Shown here: one piece after another, positions 8,862-17,089 of the stretch
Layout of the letters: every line of letters begins with the position of its first letter
Numbering within the stretch: the stretch's first letter is position 1
NCBI RefSeq assembly: GCF_042643245.1
Contig: NZ_JBHRSK010000004.1
Location: forward strand, 682,001-746,000
Length of the DNA stretch: 64,000 nucleotides
Reading direction: 5' to 3'
Origin: Acidimangrovimonas pyrenivorans
GTDB taxonomy: Bacteria; Pseudomonadota; Alphaproteobacteria; Rhodobacterales; Rhodobacteraceae
Program-made: the position numbers and the translations under genes
The notes under the pieces: model-generated
Seen by the model: only the letters and a program-made list of their open reading frames with translations
Told to the model about the DNA's origin: nothing
Databases searched by the model: none

Positions 8862-9717
8862 CTCTTTCACTCCCAACTCGCCCGGCGCAGAAACCTGTTG
8901 CGGACGTCATCCAACAATGCTCCGCCCCGCCGCCCGCGAAAGGGCGCACGCAGTAAAAGGCGGGCCGCCTGAATAGCGGCATCGCCGGACCTGTCGTGAT
9001 GGTGAATGTCGGCGAGAGTAGCGAGCAGCAGGCGGGCGCGCCGAACGGCACGGTTCCGATGATGTAGCGGGGCGCACCGTTCGGCCCCACCCAGGCAGCT
9101 CACACACTCCTACACGACACTCTTACGTGCCACACCACTTCCAGGCCGCCCCCACGGCCAAAGTCGTCCCCCAGAAAGGACATCCTCTTTGTAGCGTCGC
9201 CCCTGCCCCCGACAAAGCGAAAAGTGTCGGAAGCATGGCGCCTTCTGGGCGCTCAAACGGCGGAAATCGCTCAAAAAAGGCGGCGCCCGTCACAACCCTT
9301 AATTGTTCATTGTCGCCCATTCGGGACCAATGATGACCGCCGCGCGCCCTGCGATCCGCGCCGATTAACCCCGCCGTTATCTGGCCTTAAAGTCACTTCG
9401 CCGCTTCCCCCGGCAGCGCCTCCGCCACCGCCACCCCCGCCAGATGCCGGCACTTTGTTTCCATTTCGAAACCAATCGGCGCGCCGCATTGCGCCGGCCA
9501 ATTTGGACGAATTTTGCTCAATTATGGCAAGAATGCGGCAACAGCATCATTCCGGTTCAAAGGTCAATGCGCTGAAATGGCTGGGATTGTTTAGGGGGCT
9601 GCTACCGCGAAGGGCGAATCACGTTTCCGTCGCCATGCCGTGAACGGAGAATCACCCTCCGGATCGCCCGCCCGGTCCATGCCGGCCCCTTCGATCGCGA
9701 CGATCCCGTCGATCCCG
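8862..9717. other. Gene-poor intergenic stretch of about 850 bp
   Basis: The open frames here (for example 9224-9643 +) are proline/arginine-rich, have no ribosome-binding site and no recognisable domain. The right half (9230-9560) is less G+C-rich than the flanks and carries homopolymer runs and poly-Pro-coding CCGCCACC repeats. It must contain the promoter of the RTX gene, but I cannot pick a convincing -35/-10 pair. Confidence 0.5.
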
Positions 9718-9801
9718 TGGTGCCCGAGGTGGGACTCGAACCCACACACCTTGCGGCGGGGGATTTTGAATCCCCTGCGTCTACCATTCCGCCACTCGGG
9801 C
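9718..9801 (-). tRNA. tRNA-Leu (CAA)
   Basis: Read on the minus strand: a 7-bp acceptor stem GCCCGAG/CTCGGGC, anticodon loop TTCAAAA in a GGGGA/TCCCC stem (anticodon CAA), a class II variable arm, a TGTGG-GTTCGAGT-CCCAC T-arm and an encoded CCA end. The length of 84 nt fits a Leu tRNA. Confidence 0.95.
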
Positions 9802-9868
9802 CACCTTTCGCGGTTTAGCCGCGCCCCGGTCCGGCGTCAATCGGGACCGGGGCGAGGCCGGCGCGCGC

Positions 9869-11221
9869 TCAGAACATCAGGTGGACCAGCCACAGGGTGA
9901 TGCCGGGGAAGCTCACCAGCACGATCACCCGCAGCAGGTCGGCCAGCACGAAGGGCGCGACGCCCTTGTAGGTCTTGCTCATCGGGATGTCGCGGGCGAC
10001 GTTGTTGATGATGAACAGGTTCATCCCGACCGGCGGCGTGATCAGCCCGACCTCGACGACGATCAGCGCCAGGATGCCGAACCAGATCGCGCTGTCCTCC
10101 TTGCCGAGGCCGAAATCCAGCCCCTGGATGATCGGGAAGAAGATCGGGATCGTCAGCAGGATCATCGACAGGCTGTCCATGACGCAGCCGAAGATCAGGT
10201 AGCAGATCAGGATCAGCGCCAGCACCAGGTGCGGGCTGAAGCCTTGCGTGGTAACCCATTCGGTCAGGGCCTGCGGCGCCTGGGTGAAGGCGAGGAACGA
10301 GTTGAACATCTCGGCGCCGAGGATGATCAGGAAGATCATCGCCGAGGACACCGCCGTCTGCAGGATCGAGTCGAGGAAGCCGCGCCAGTTCAGCGAGCCG
10401 GTGAGGATACCGTAGAGCCCGGTCGCCACCGCGCCGACCGCCGCGCCCTCGGTCGGCGTGAACAGCGCCTGGACGCCGGGCTGGGTCCAGTCCCAGTCGC
10501 CGGCGATGCCGCCCATGACGAGGCCGAAGATCACCACCACCGGCCAGATCCCGATCAGGCCGCGGAAGCGCTCGCCATAGCTCTTGCGCTCGGCGGTGCT
10601 GGCGGCGCCGGGATTGACCCGGACGAAGATCGCCACGGTCAGCATGTAGGTCAGCGCCGCCAGGATGCCGGGCACCAGCGCGCCGACGAACATCTTGACG
10701 ATGTTTTGCTCGGCCAGGATGGCGTAGATCACCAGCACCACCGAGGGCGGGATCAGGATGCCCAGCGTGCCGCCGGCGGCCAGCACCCCGGTCGAGAGCG
10801 AATCCGAATAGCCGCGCTTGCGCATCTCGGGCAGCGCCACCTGGCCCATGGTCGATGCGGTGGCCAGCGACGAGCCGCAGACCGCGCCGAAGCCGGCGCA
10901 GGCGCCGACCGCCGCCATCGCCACCCCGCCCTTGCGGTGGCCGAGCCAGTCCGAGGCGGCGTTGAACAGGGCCGCCGACATGCCGGACCGGGTCGCGAAC
11001 TGTCCCATCAGCAGGAACAGCGGCACGATCGACAGCGAATAGGAGGCGAAGGTCTCGTAGCTCAGCGTCTTGAGCTGGGCCAGGGGCGCCACCGGCTTGC
11101 CGAGCACGATCCAGGTGCCGATGAAGCCGGTGATGCCCATCGCCGGGCCGATCGGGATGCGCAGGAAGATCGCCAGCAGCATCAGCAGGAAGGCGATGAT
11201 CGCGAGTTCGAGGCCGCTCAT
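9869..11221 (-). CDS. dctM: TRAP transporter large permease (DctM)
   Basis: 450-aa, 11-12-helix ion-coupled permease of a tripartite periplasmic transporter. Family hallmarks are the N-terminal RIPIGPAMGITG, then VPLFLLMGQFATRSGMS, ACAGFGAVCGSSLATASTMG, GTLGILIPPSVVLVIYAI and the C-terminal VVEVGLITPPVGMNLFI. Its ATG overlaps the DctQ stop by 4 bp (ATGA). It is the last gene of the dctP, flavin monooxygenase, dctQ, dctM series and is followed 67 bp later by tRNA-Leu. The substrate cannot be read from the permease; the embedded monooxygenase points to an aromatic or related organic acid. Confidence 0.92.
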   Translation of the reverse strand: MSGLELAIIAFLLMLLAIFLRIPIGPAMGITGFIGTWIVLGKPVAPLAQLKTLSYETFASYSLSIVPLFLLMGQFATRSGMSAALFNAASDWLGHRKGGVAMAAVGACAGFGAVCGSSLATASTMGQVALPEMRKRGYSDSLSTGVLAAGGTLGILIPPSVVLVIYAILAEQNIVKMFVGALVPGILAALTYMLTVAIFVRVNPGAASTAERKSYGERFRGLIGIWPVVVIFGLVMGGIAGDWDWTQPGVQALFTPTEGAAVGAVATGLYGILTGSLNWRGFLDSILQTAVSSAMIFLIILGAEMFNSFLAFTQAPQALTEWVTTQGFSPHLVLALILICYLIFGCVMDSLSMILLTIPIFFPIIQGLDFGLGKEDSAIWFGILALIVVEVGLITPPVGMNLFIINNVARDIPMSKTYKGVAPFVLADLLRVIVLVSFPGITLWLVHLMF

Positions 11222-11802
11222 GCGCCGCCCTCCTGTCCGTCAAGAGTCCAGTTCAGGCTACGCCACATGGTGTAGAGGCAGACCAGGAAGAACACCGCCG
11301 CGCCGATCACGGCAAAGCCGTAGGGGATCCAGACCGGGATCGCCAGCTCGTAGGTGGTTTCGGGGTAATAGGGCTTGGAGCCCAGGCCGAGGGCGGCGCG
11401 GAAGGCATCCGAGCCGTAGGGGTATTTCTCGCCGAAACCGAGATAGAGCCGCCACAGGATGACGAAGCTGCACAGGGTCAGCACCGTGTCGCCGATGAAT
11501 CCCAGCGCCGCCTGCACCCGCAACGGCAGCGCCGAGACGAAGATGTCGACGGTGACATGGCCGCGGCGCAGCTGGCACCACGGCAGGAAGGAAAAGATCG
11601 CCAGGGCGCAGCCCATGCCGACCAGCTCGTAATCGCCCTTCACCGGGCCCAGCCCGAGCGGCAGCAGCGCCCGCCCGATGATCGAGACCACCGTGAGGAC
11701 CGCCGCCGCGGTCAGCACCACGCCGCCGCCATAGGCCATCCAGCGCGCCGCCGCCGTCACCATGCGGCCGGCGGTCGCCTCCGCCTGTCTTGCCAGTGCC
11801 AT
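11218..11802 (-). CDS. dctQ: TRAP transporter small permease (DctQ)
   Basis: 194-aa four-helix protein. The N-terminal helix has AYGGGVVLTAAAVLTVVS, the middle has ELVGMGCALAIFSFLPWCQLRRGHVTVDIF with the usual polar Q-x-x-x-G-H-V-x-V-D segment of DctQ subunits, and a final helix lies near residues 165-190. It bridges the large permease and the binding protein. It starts 16 nt after the flavin monooxygenase stop and overlaps dctM by ATGA, so the last three genes are one tightly spaced transcript. It is slightly longer than typical DctQ, with a hydrophilic insert (FGEKYPYGSDAF) between helices 3 and 4. Confidence 0.88.
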   Translation of the reverse strand: MALARQAEATAGRMVTAAARWMAYGGGVVLTAAAVLTVVSIIGRALLPLGLGPVKGDYELVGMGCALAIFSFLPWCQLRRGHVTVDIFVSALPLRVQAALGFIGDTVLTLCSFVILWRLYLGFGEKYPYGSDAFRAALGLGSKPYYPETTYELAIPVWIPYGFAVIGAAVFFLVCLYTMWRSLNWTLDGQEGGA

Positions 11803-11818
11803 TCTCCTACCCCGTCTT

Positions 11819-13072
11819 CTAGCCCGCCAGCACCGGAGGCCGCGCGTTCAGCGCGGTGATCTCCATCCCGGCGATCTTCTTGTAGCCTTCGGCGAAGGCC
11901 CGGCGCTCGGCCAGCGGCATCACCGTCTCGATATCGTCGAACCCCTCCGGCGCCCGGTCATGGACGATGTCGAGGATCTTGTCGGGGCCGTCGCCCCGGT
12001 TGGTCAGCACCAGCGCGTTCATCGCCTCGCGCCGCTCGTCTTCATAGGCGTCCAGCGCCGCCGTCCCGACGCCGTGATCGCGCAGCGCCCGGCCCAGGTA
12101 GCGGGCGTCGAGGATCGCCTGGCTCGCCCCGTTCGAGCCGATCGGGTACATCGCGTGGGCGGCATCGCCCAGCAGCGTCACCGGGCCGTGGCGCCAGCGC
12201 GGCAGCGGCTCGCGGTCGACCATCGGATATTCCCAGATCTCGCTGGCATCGGCGATGACCTTCGGAATGTCGAGCCAGGGGAAGTGCCAGTCGGCGAACT
12301 CGTCGGCGAAATCGGCGCGCCGGCCCTCGCGGGTCCAGTCCTGCCGGGCCCAGAGGTAATCCTCCGGCTTGCCGAGGTCGGCGATCCAGTTGATCAGGCT
12401 GCGATCCGCGCCCAGATCGGCGATCGGGTAGCAGACGAACTTGCGCGCCTTGGTGCCGGCCATCGCCATCGTCCGCCCGCCGAGGAAGCGCGGCCCCTCG
12501 GTGACGCCACGCCACATGACGGTGCCGCCCCATTGCGCCGGCCCCTCGTCGGGAAAAAGCCGCGCCCGCGCCGCCGAGTTGATGCCGTCGGCCGCCACCA
12601 GCAGGGTGCCGTCGGCCGTGCCCGCCGGCTTGCCGCTGTCGCGCTCCCTGAGCCGGATGCGCACGCCCTCTTGCGTCTCCTCCCACCCGTCCAGCGCCAG
12701 GCCGCAGCGCAGTACCTTCGGCCCGGCCCGGGACACCACGGCGCGGAACAGCATCATCTGCAGCTCGCCGCGATGGATCGAGAATTGCGGCCAGTTGTAG
12801 CCCGCCGCCGCGCCGCGCGGCTCGGTCCAGATCTCCTGGCCGTAGTCGTTGTAATAGCCCACCTGCCCCGTCCGCAGCCCGATCTTGTCGAGCCCGGGGC
12901 CGAAGCCCATCTCGACCAGCTCGCGCACCGCGTGGGGCTGCAGGTTGATGCCCAGCCCCAGCGGCGCCAGCTGGCGCACGGCCTCGAAGATGCGGAAGGG
13001 AATGCCCAGCCGGTGCAGGGTGAGCCCCAGGCTCAGCCCGCCGATCCCGGCGCCGGCGATGAGAACGGTCAT
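11819..13072 (-). CDS. FAD-dependent monooxygenase (salicylate/3-hydroxybenzoate hydroxylase-like)
   Basis: 417-aa class A flavoprotein monooxygenase. The dinucleotide fold has GAGIGG at residues 7-12, the central NAD(P)H/FAD motif is VAADGINSAAR, and the C-terminal FAD-ribityl motif reads LLGDAAHAMYPIGSNGAS. The extended conserved face (SIHRGELQMML, WRGVTEG, YPMVDREPLPRW) is that of the flavin-dependent oxidoreductases related to salicylate and 3-hydroxybenzoate hydroxylases. It sits inside a TRAP transport operon between dctP and dctQ, so it probably acts on the imported compound or its first metabolite. Substrate and product are inferred only at the class level (hydroxylation or decarboxylative hydroxylation of a ring acid). 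Confidence 0.8.
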   Translation of the reverse strand: MTVLIAGAGIGGLSLGLTLHRLGIPFRIFEAVRQLAPLGLGINLQPHAVRELVEMGFGPGLDKIGLRTGQVGYYNDYGQEIWTEPRGAAAGYNWPQFSIHRGELQMMLFRAVVSRAGPKVLRCGLALDGWEETQEGVRIRLRERDSGKPAGTADGTLLVAADGINSAARARLFPDEGPAQWGGTVMWRGVTEGPRFLGGRTMAMAGTKARKFVCYPIADLGADRSLINWIADLGKPEDYLWARQDWTREGRRADFADEFADWHFPWLDIPKVIADASEIWEYPMVDREPLPRWRHGPVTLLGDAAHAMYPIGSNGASQAILDARYLGRALRDHGVGTAALDAYEDERREAMNALVLTNRGDGPDKILDIVHDRAPEGFDDIETVMPLAERRAFAEGYKKIAGMEITALNARPPVLAG

Positions 13073-13095
13073 GTCACGCCCCCCGATGTCGGGCA

Positions 13096-13161
13096 GCGCC
13101 CCGGCCTTGCCGGACCGGGGCGCAACCGGATCGGCCCCCGCCGGCCGCGCCGGCAGGGGCC
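13096..13161 (-). terminator. Paired hairpins between dctP and the monooxygenase gene
   Basis: Two stable inverted repeats lie in the 96-bp gap: 13133-13161 (GGCCCC-C-GCCGG with CCGGC-A-GGGGCC) and 13096-13123 (GCGCCCCGG with CCGGGGCGC). No U tract follows, so they are better read as attenuators or mRNA 3'-stabilisers. They would keep binding-protein mRNA more abundant than the downstream permease genes. Confidence 0.5.
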
Positions 13162-13168
13162 TCGTGGT

Positions 13169-14206
13169 TCACTCGGCCGAGTATTTCGCCACCAGATCGC
13201 GGGCGTCCTTGACCATCTGCTCGCCCGGCAGGCCCTTGGCGTCCATCTCGGCGATCCACTCCTTGGTCACCTCGTCGCCGACGGTCTTCAGCTTGGCGAC
13301 CTCGTCCGGGCCGAGGGTGTAGACGGTGTTGCCGGCGGCCTCGACGGCCTTCTTGCCCAGCACGTCGCCCTCGTCCATCGCGCGCCCGGCCCAGGCCGAG
13401 GCGGCAAGGCCGGAATTGTCGTCGATGACCTTCTTCAGGTCGTCGGGCAGCCCGTCATAGGTGGCCTTGTTCATCGCCCAGATGAAGAAGGTGTTGTAGA
13501 GCGAGCGGTCGCCGCCGATCTCGGTCGAGCTGTCGGTCAGTTCCTCGACCTTGAGCGAGGGCACCACTTCCCACGGGATGACGCCCCCCGACACGACGCC
13601 CTTCGACAGCGCCTCGGGGAAGGCCGGCACCGGCATGCCGACCGGGGTCGCGCCCAGCTTCTCGAGCAGCTTGTTGGCCAGCTGCGACGGCCCGCGCAGC
13701 TTCAGCCCCTTGAAGTCCTCGACCTTCTCGATCGGGCCGCCCTTCTTGTGGACCACGCCGGGACCGTGGACATGCACCGCGATCAGGTGAACGTCCTTGA
13801 ATTCCGGCATCAGGTATTTCTGGGTGAAGTCCCAGGCCGCTTCCGAAGATTTCTCGGCCGAGGTCGAGGTCATGAAGGGCAGCTCGAACGCCGCCGCGCC
13901 CGGGAACCGGCCCGGGGTATAGGCCGGCAGCGCCCAGCCGCAATCGATCACGCCGTCGCGGATCTGGTCATAGAGCGCCGGCGGCTTGCCGCCCAGCTGC
14001 ATCGCCGGGTAGAGCTCGACCTTGATCCGCCCGCCCGACTCCTTCTCGATCTTCTGCGCCCAGGGCGCCATGAAGAACTTGGGCACCGAGCCCGTCGCCG
14101 GCAGGAAGTGCTGGCAACGCAGCGTCACGTCCTGCGCCAGACCGCTCCCGGCGCTCAGACCGAGGGCAACAACCCCGGCCAGCGCGGCTTTCACCGTGAA
14201 ATTCAT
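13169..14206 (-). CDS. dctP: TRAP transporter substrate-binding protein (DctP)
   Basis: 345-aa periplasmic solute receptor with a signal peptide (MNFTVKAALAGVVALGLSAGSGLAQ, cleavage near residue 25). The mature part shows DctP features: LRCQHFLPATGSVPKFFMAPWAQKIEKESGGRIKVE-type N-lobe (quoted in parts), ELPFMTS, GPGVVHKKGGPIEKVEDFKG-type hinge, KLRGPSQLANKLLEKLGATP with the conserved Arg that usually binds the ligand carboxylate, then GVIPWEVVPSLKVEEL. It is first in the operon, with a 300-bp upstream region shared with the divergent membrane-protein gene. The ligand is probably an organic acid, possibly aromatic given the neighbouring monooxygenase. Confidence 0.9.
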   Translation of the reverse strand: MNFTVKAALAGVVALGLSAGSGLAQDVTLRCQHFLPATGSVPKFFMAPWAQKIEKESGGRIKVELYPAMQLGGKPPALYDQIRDGVIDCGWALPAYTPGRFPGAAAFELPFMTSTSAEKSSEAAWDFTQKYLMPEFKDVHLIAVHVHGPGVVHKKGGPIEKVEDFKGLKLRGPSQLANKLLEKLGATPVGMPVPAFPEALSKGVVSGGVIPWEVVPSLKVEELTDSSTEIGGDRSLYNTFFIWAMNKATYDGLPDDLKKVIDDNSGLAASAWAGRAMDEGDVLGKKAVEAAGNTVYTLGPDEVAKLKTVGDEVTKEWIAEMDAKGLPGEQMVKDARDLVAKYSAE

Positions 14207-14505
14207 CTAGTTTCCTCCCATTCGCCGCTCCGGCACCGCTTCTTCCGGCGACGCCCTCCCGGCCTTTTCAAGCGATCGTGTGCCTCCGCCTCCTCACGCG
14301 GCGACACGCCCGATACATTACCAACCGCCCGGTCGGCTTTGCTAGTGTTTTTTCTTCCCCCGCGCCATTTTTACGCGGTCCGCCCCGGGCAGCCGTTGAT
14401 CACACCGCCGAGACTAGCTTGTGAACGACCGCCAGCATAGCCCCGATCGGCTTGACCTCGACCGCCCGCCGTGCTGCAACCGGGCCGACCCTTGGGAACG
14501 ACGAC

Positions 14506-15084
14506 ATGCTGCGCAGCACCTATGACTGGACCCTGTCCCTGGCGCAGTCGCGCCACGCCCTCTGGGCGCTGTTCGCCGTCGCCTTCATCGAAAGCTCGGT
14601 CTTCCCGGTGCCGCCCGACGTCCTCATCATCCCGATGGTCATCGCCCGGCCGAACCGCGCCTGGCTGATCGCGGCGGTGGCGCTTGCGGGCTCGGTGCTG
14701 GGCGGGGTGCTGGGCTACTATATCGGCTCGGCGCTCTACCAGACGGTGGGCGAGCCGGTGCTGGCCTTCTACGGCAAGCTCGACGCCGTCGACGCCTTCC
14801 GCGCCCGGTTCAACGATTACGGCGCCTGGGCGGTGCTGATCGCCGGCGTCACGCCGTTTCCCTACAAGGTGATCACCATCGTCTCGGGCATGACCCAGCT
14901 CAATTTCGGCGTCTTCATGGTCGCCAGCGTCGTCGCCCGGGGGCTGCGCTTCTTCATCGTCGCAGCGCTGTTGTGGAAGTTCGGCGCCCCGATCCGCGAC
15001 TTCATCGAGCGCCGCCTCGGGCTGCTCTTCACCCTCGCGATGCTGCTGCTCGTCGGTGGCTTCGCCGCCGTGAGGTACCTATGA
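14506..15084 (+). CDS. YqaA/DedA-family membrane protein (SNARE-associated/VTT domain)
   Basis: 192-aa inner-membrane protein started at the ATG at 14506 (MLRSTYDWTLSLAQSRHALW). The frame is open upstream but that part is not protein-like. It shows the DedA/VTT pattern: FIESSVFPVPPDVLIIPMV, LAGSVLGGVLGYYIGSALYQ, then FAR-like FRARFNDYGAWAVLIAGVTPFPYKVITI with the conserved G-x-x-P-F-P-Y-K. Members influence membrane homeostasis and lipid translocation; the specific role here is unknown. The stop overlaps the dsbB start (ATGA), so the two envelope genes are coupled. Confidence 0.8.
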   Translation: MLRSTYDWTLSLAQSRHALWALFAVAFIESSVFPVPPDVLIIPMVIARPNRAWLIAAVALAGSVLGGVLGYYIGSALYQTVGEPVLAFYGKLDAVDAFRARFNDYGAWAVLIAGVTPFPYKVITIVSGMTQLNFGVFMVASVVARGLRFFIVAALLWKFGAPIRDFIERRLGLLFTLAMLLLVGGFAAVRYL

Positions 15085-15542
15085 CCAAGCCCCTCGTCCT
15101 GCTCGCCGGCACCGGCTCGGCCGCCCTGCTGCTCGGCGCCCTCGGCTTCCAGTATATCGGCGGCTACCGCCCCTGCGAGCTCTGCCTGCTGCAACGCTGG
15201 CCGCACGGCATCGCCATCGCCCTCGCCCTCGTCGCCCTCTACCTGCCCTTCCGCCTTGTCCCGGCGCTTGGCGCCCTGACCATGGCGGTCAGCACCGGCT
15301 TCGGCCTCTACCATACCGGGGTCGAGCAGAAATGGTGGCAGGGGCCGAGCGAATGCACCTCCTCCACCGACATCACCCACCAGTCGGCCCAGCAACTGCT
15401 CGACCAGATCATGTCGGCGCCGATCACCCGCTGCGACGAGGTGCAATGGACCTTCCTGCACCTGTCGATGGCCAGCTGGAACGCGATCCTCTCGCTGCTC
15501 CTTGCCCTGGTCTGGGTCGCCGCCGCGCGCCGCAAGGCGTGA
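15081..15542 (+). CDS. dsbB: Disulfide bond formation protein B
   Basis: 153-aa, four-helix quinone reductase that reoxidises DsbA in the periplasm. The first active pair is C32-C35 in GYRPCELCLLQRWPHG and the second pair is C92 (GPSECTSS) and C118 (PITRCDE). Helices fall at about 5-27, 43-60, 64-80 and 125-147. The start is fixed by the ATGA overlap with the upstream gene; the longer frame from 14973 is an artefact. It is a little shorter than E. coli DsbB, as usual for alphaproteobacterial forms. No dsbA lies nearby. Confidence 0.92.
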   Translation: MTKPLVLLAGTGSAALLLGALGFQYIGGYRPCELCLLQRWPHGIAIALALVALYLPFRLVPALGALTMAVSTGFGLYHTGVEQKWWQGPSECTSSTDITHQSAQQLLDQIMSAPITRCDEVQWTFLHLSMASWNAILSLLLALVWVAAARRKA

Positions 15543-15548
15543 CCCCCG

Positions 15549-15618
15549 TCCCGGCTTCTTCTTTGCGGAAACTACTCCGGGGGTGAATGCGCGGCACGCG
15601 CAGAGGGGGCAGCGCCCC
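15549..15618 (+). repeat. 3'-end intergenic repeat, copy 1
   Basis: Pattern CTTCTTCTTTGCGGAAACTA, then CTCCGGGGG, then a hairpin AGGGGGCAGCGCCCCCC. It starts a few bases after the dsbB stop. The same layout recurs near 24170, 42440 and, inverted, 25195. The G/C hairpin may terminate or protect transcripts. Confidence 0.6.
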
Positions 15619-15623
15619 CCCGC

Positions 15624-16055
15624 TCACCTTCTCCCCGCCCGCCGGGTCGTGAGCAGCAGGCTGGTCTCGCTCGTCATCACCCCGTCGAAGCGCCGGATCT
15701 GGGCCAGCACCGCGTCCAGCTCCTCCAGCGTCGCCGCCCCGATCTCGGCGATCAGGTCCCACTTGCCGTTGGTCGAATGCACCGCCCGGACCGCCGGCAG
15801 ACCCGACAGCCGGGCCGAGATCCGCTCGGCCCAGCGGCCTTCGATGCCGATCATCATCAGCGCCCGCACCGGTGCCGTGCCGACATCCGAACGCGTCTGC
15901 ACGGTGAAGCCGATGATCTCCCCCGCCGCCGCCAGCCGCTCCATCCGCGCCCGCACCGTCGCCCGGGCGATGCCCAGCTCTGCCGCCAGGTCGGACAGGG
16001 ACGCCCGCCCGTCACGCCGCAGCGCCGCGATCAGCCGCTGATCGGTATCGTCCAT
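15624..16055 (-). CDS. Lrp/AsnC-family transcriptional regulator
   Basis: 143-aa regulator started at the ATG at 16053-16055, with GGGAGG 10 nt upstream. The N-terminal winged HTH is MDDTDQRLIAALRRDGRASL and SDLAAELGIARATVRARMER. The C-terminal RAM/AsnC ligand-binding domain has ALMMIGIEGR, GLPAVRAVHSTNGKWDLIAE and DAVLAQIRRFDGVMTSETSL. It is divergent from arginase and ornithine cyclodeaminase with a 110-bp shared promoter, the usual arrangement for an arginine/ornithine-responsive local activator of that catabolic pair. Ligand and sites are inferred. Confidence 0.85.
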   Translation of the reverse strand: MDDTDQRLIAALRRDGRASLSDLAAELGIARATVRARMERLAAAGEIIGFTVQTRSDVGTAPVRALMMIGIEGRWAERISARLSGLPAVRAVHSTNGKWDLIAEIGAATLEELDAVLAQIRRFDGVMTSETSLLLTTRRAGRR

Positions 16056-16165
16056 CTCGCGCAATCCTCCCGCCGTTTCGATCAATAGACCGCCCAGTTC
16101 GACACTAAACCGGGTTCAAACCGCCGGAAAGACGAAAGACAGTCGCGGCACGAAGGAGACGCGAC

Positions 16166-17089
16166 ATGACCAACTGCATCCTGATCGGGGCCCCGATCGA
16201 CAGCGGCCAGCGCCGCCCCGGCTGCCTGATGGGCCCGGCCGCCTATCGCGTCGCCGGGCTGGCGCGGACGCTGGAAAGCCTCGGCCACGCGGTCGAGGAC
16301 CGCGGCGACCTCGCCCATGGCGCCCTGCGCCCGGCCGATTGCGCCAACCCGGCGGTCCATTCACTGGCCGAGACCGTCGCCTGGACCGAGGCGCTGGCCG
16401 AGGCGGTGCGGACCGCCCTGCCCGCCGGCCTGCCGATCACGCTCGGCGGCGACCACTCGCTGGCGCTCGGCACCGTCGCCGGCGCCGCCGAGCACGCGCA
16501 AGAGATCGGCCGGCCCTTGTTCCTGCTCTGGCTCGACGCCCATTCCGACTTCCACACGCCGCTGAGCACCGACTCGGGCAACCTGCACGGCACCCCGGTC
16601 GCCTATATCGCCGGCCGTTCCGGCTTCGACGCCTTCCCGCCCTTCCCGGCGCCGGTCCCGGCCGGGAACATCTGCATGTTCGGCATCCGCTCGGTCGATC
16701 CGGCGGAACAGGCGGCGCTGCAGGAGTGCGACATCGCGATCAACGACATGCGGGTGCTGGACGAACAGGGCATCGTCGCCCCGCTGCGCGCCTTTCTCGA
16801 CCGGGTGAAGGCCGCCAACGGGATGCTGCATGTCTCGCTCGACGTCGACTTCCTCGACCCCGCCATCGCCCCCGCCGTCGGCACCACCGTGCCTGGCGGC
16901 ACCACCTTCCGCGAGGCCCATCTGGTGATGGAACTGCTGCATGAATCCGGCCTCGTCACCTCGCTCGACCTCGTCGAACTCAATCCCTTCCTCGACGACC
17001 GCGGCCGCACCGCGCGGCTGATGGTCGATCTGACCGCCTCGCTGATGGGGCGCAAGGTCTTCGACCGACCGACACGGAGCTTCGCATGA
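16166..17089 (+). CDS. Arginase
   Basis: 307-aa ureohydrolase that cleaves L-arginine to ornithine and urea with a binuclear manganese centre. The metal ligands are visible: GGDHS at 94-98, DAHSDFH at 124-130 and SLDVDFLDP with Asp226 and Asp228. The substrate loop HTPLSTDSGNLHG and final ELNPFLDDRGRTARL are arginase-like rather than agmatinase-like. GAAGGAGA precedes the ATG by 6 nt. The last 4 bp overlap the next gene, ornithine cyclodeaminase, so arginine is degraded to proline by two coupled enzymes, with urea and ammonia as nitrogen yield. Confidence 0.92.
   Translation: MTNCILIGAPIDSGQRRPGCLMGPAAYRVAGLARTLESLGHAVEDRGDLAHGALRPADCANPAVHSLAETVAWTEALAEAVRTALPAGLPITLGGDHSLALGTVAGAAEHAQEIGRPLFLLWLDAHSDFHTPLSTDSGNLHGTPVAYIAGRSGFDAFPPFPAPVPAGNICMFGIRSVDPAEQAALQECDIAINDMRVLDEQGIVAPLRAFLDRVKAANGMLHVSLDVDFLDPAIAPAVGTTVPGGTTFREAHLVMELLHESGLVTSLDLVELNPFLDDRGRTARLMVDLTASLMGRKVFDRPTRSFA

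Noticed and set aside
6678..8972. 764-aa Val/Ala-rich plus-strand frame
   Set aside because: It mirrors the RTX repeat DNA on the other strand, so the repetitive protein is a consequence of the nonapeptide repeats.
9224..9643. 139-aa plus-strand frame with poly-Pro run
   Set aside because: No ribosome-binding site, no conserved segment, lies in a low-content intergenic stretch.
11762..14440. 892-aa plus-strand frame across the TRAP operon
   Set aside because: Antisense to DctQ, monooxygenase and DctP, all with good family matches.
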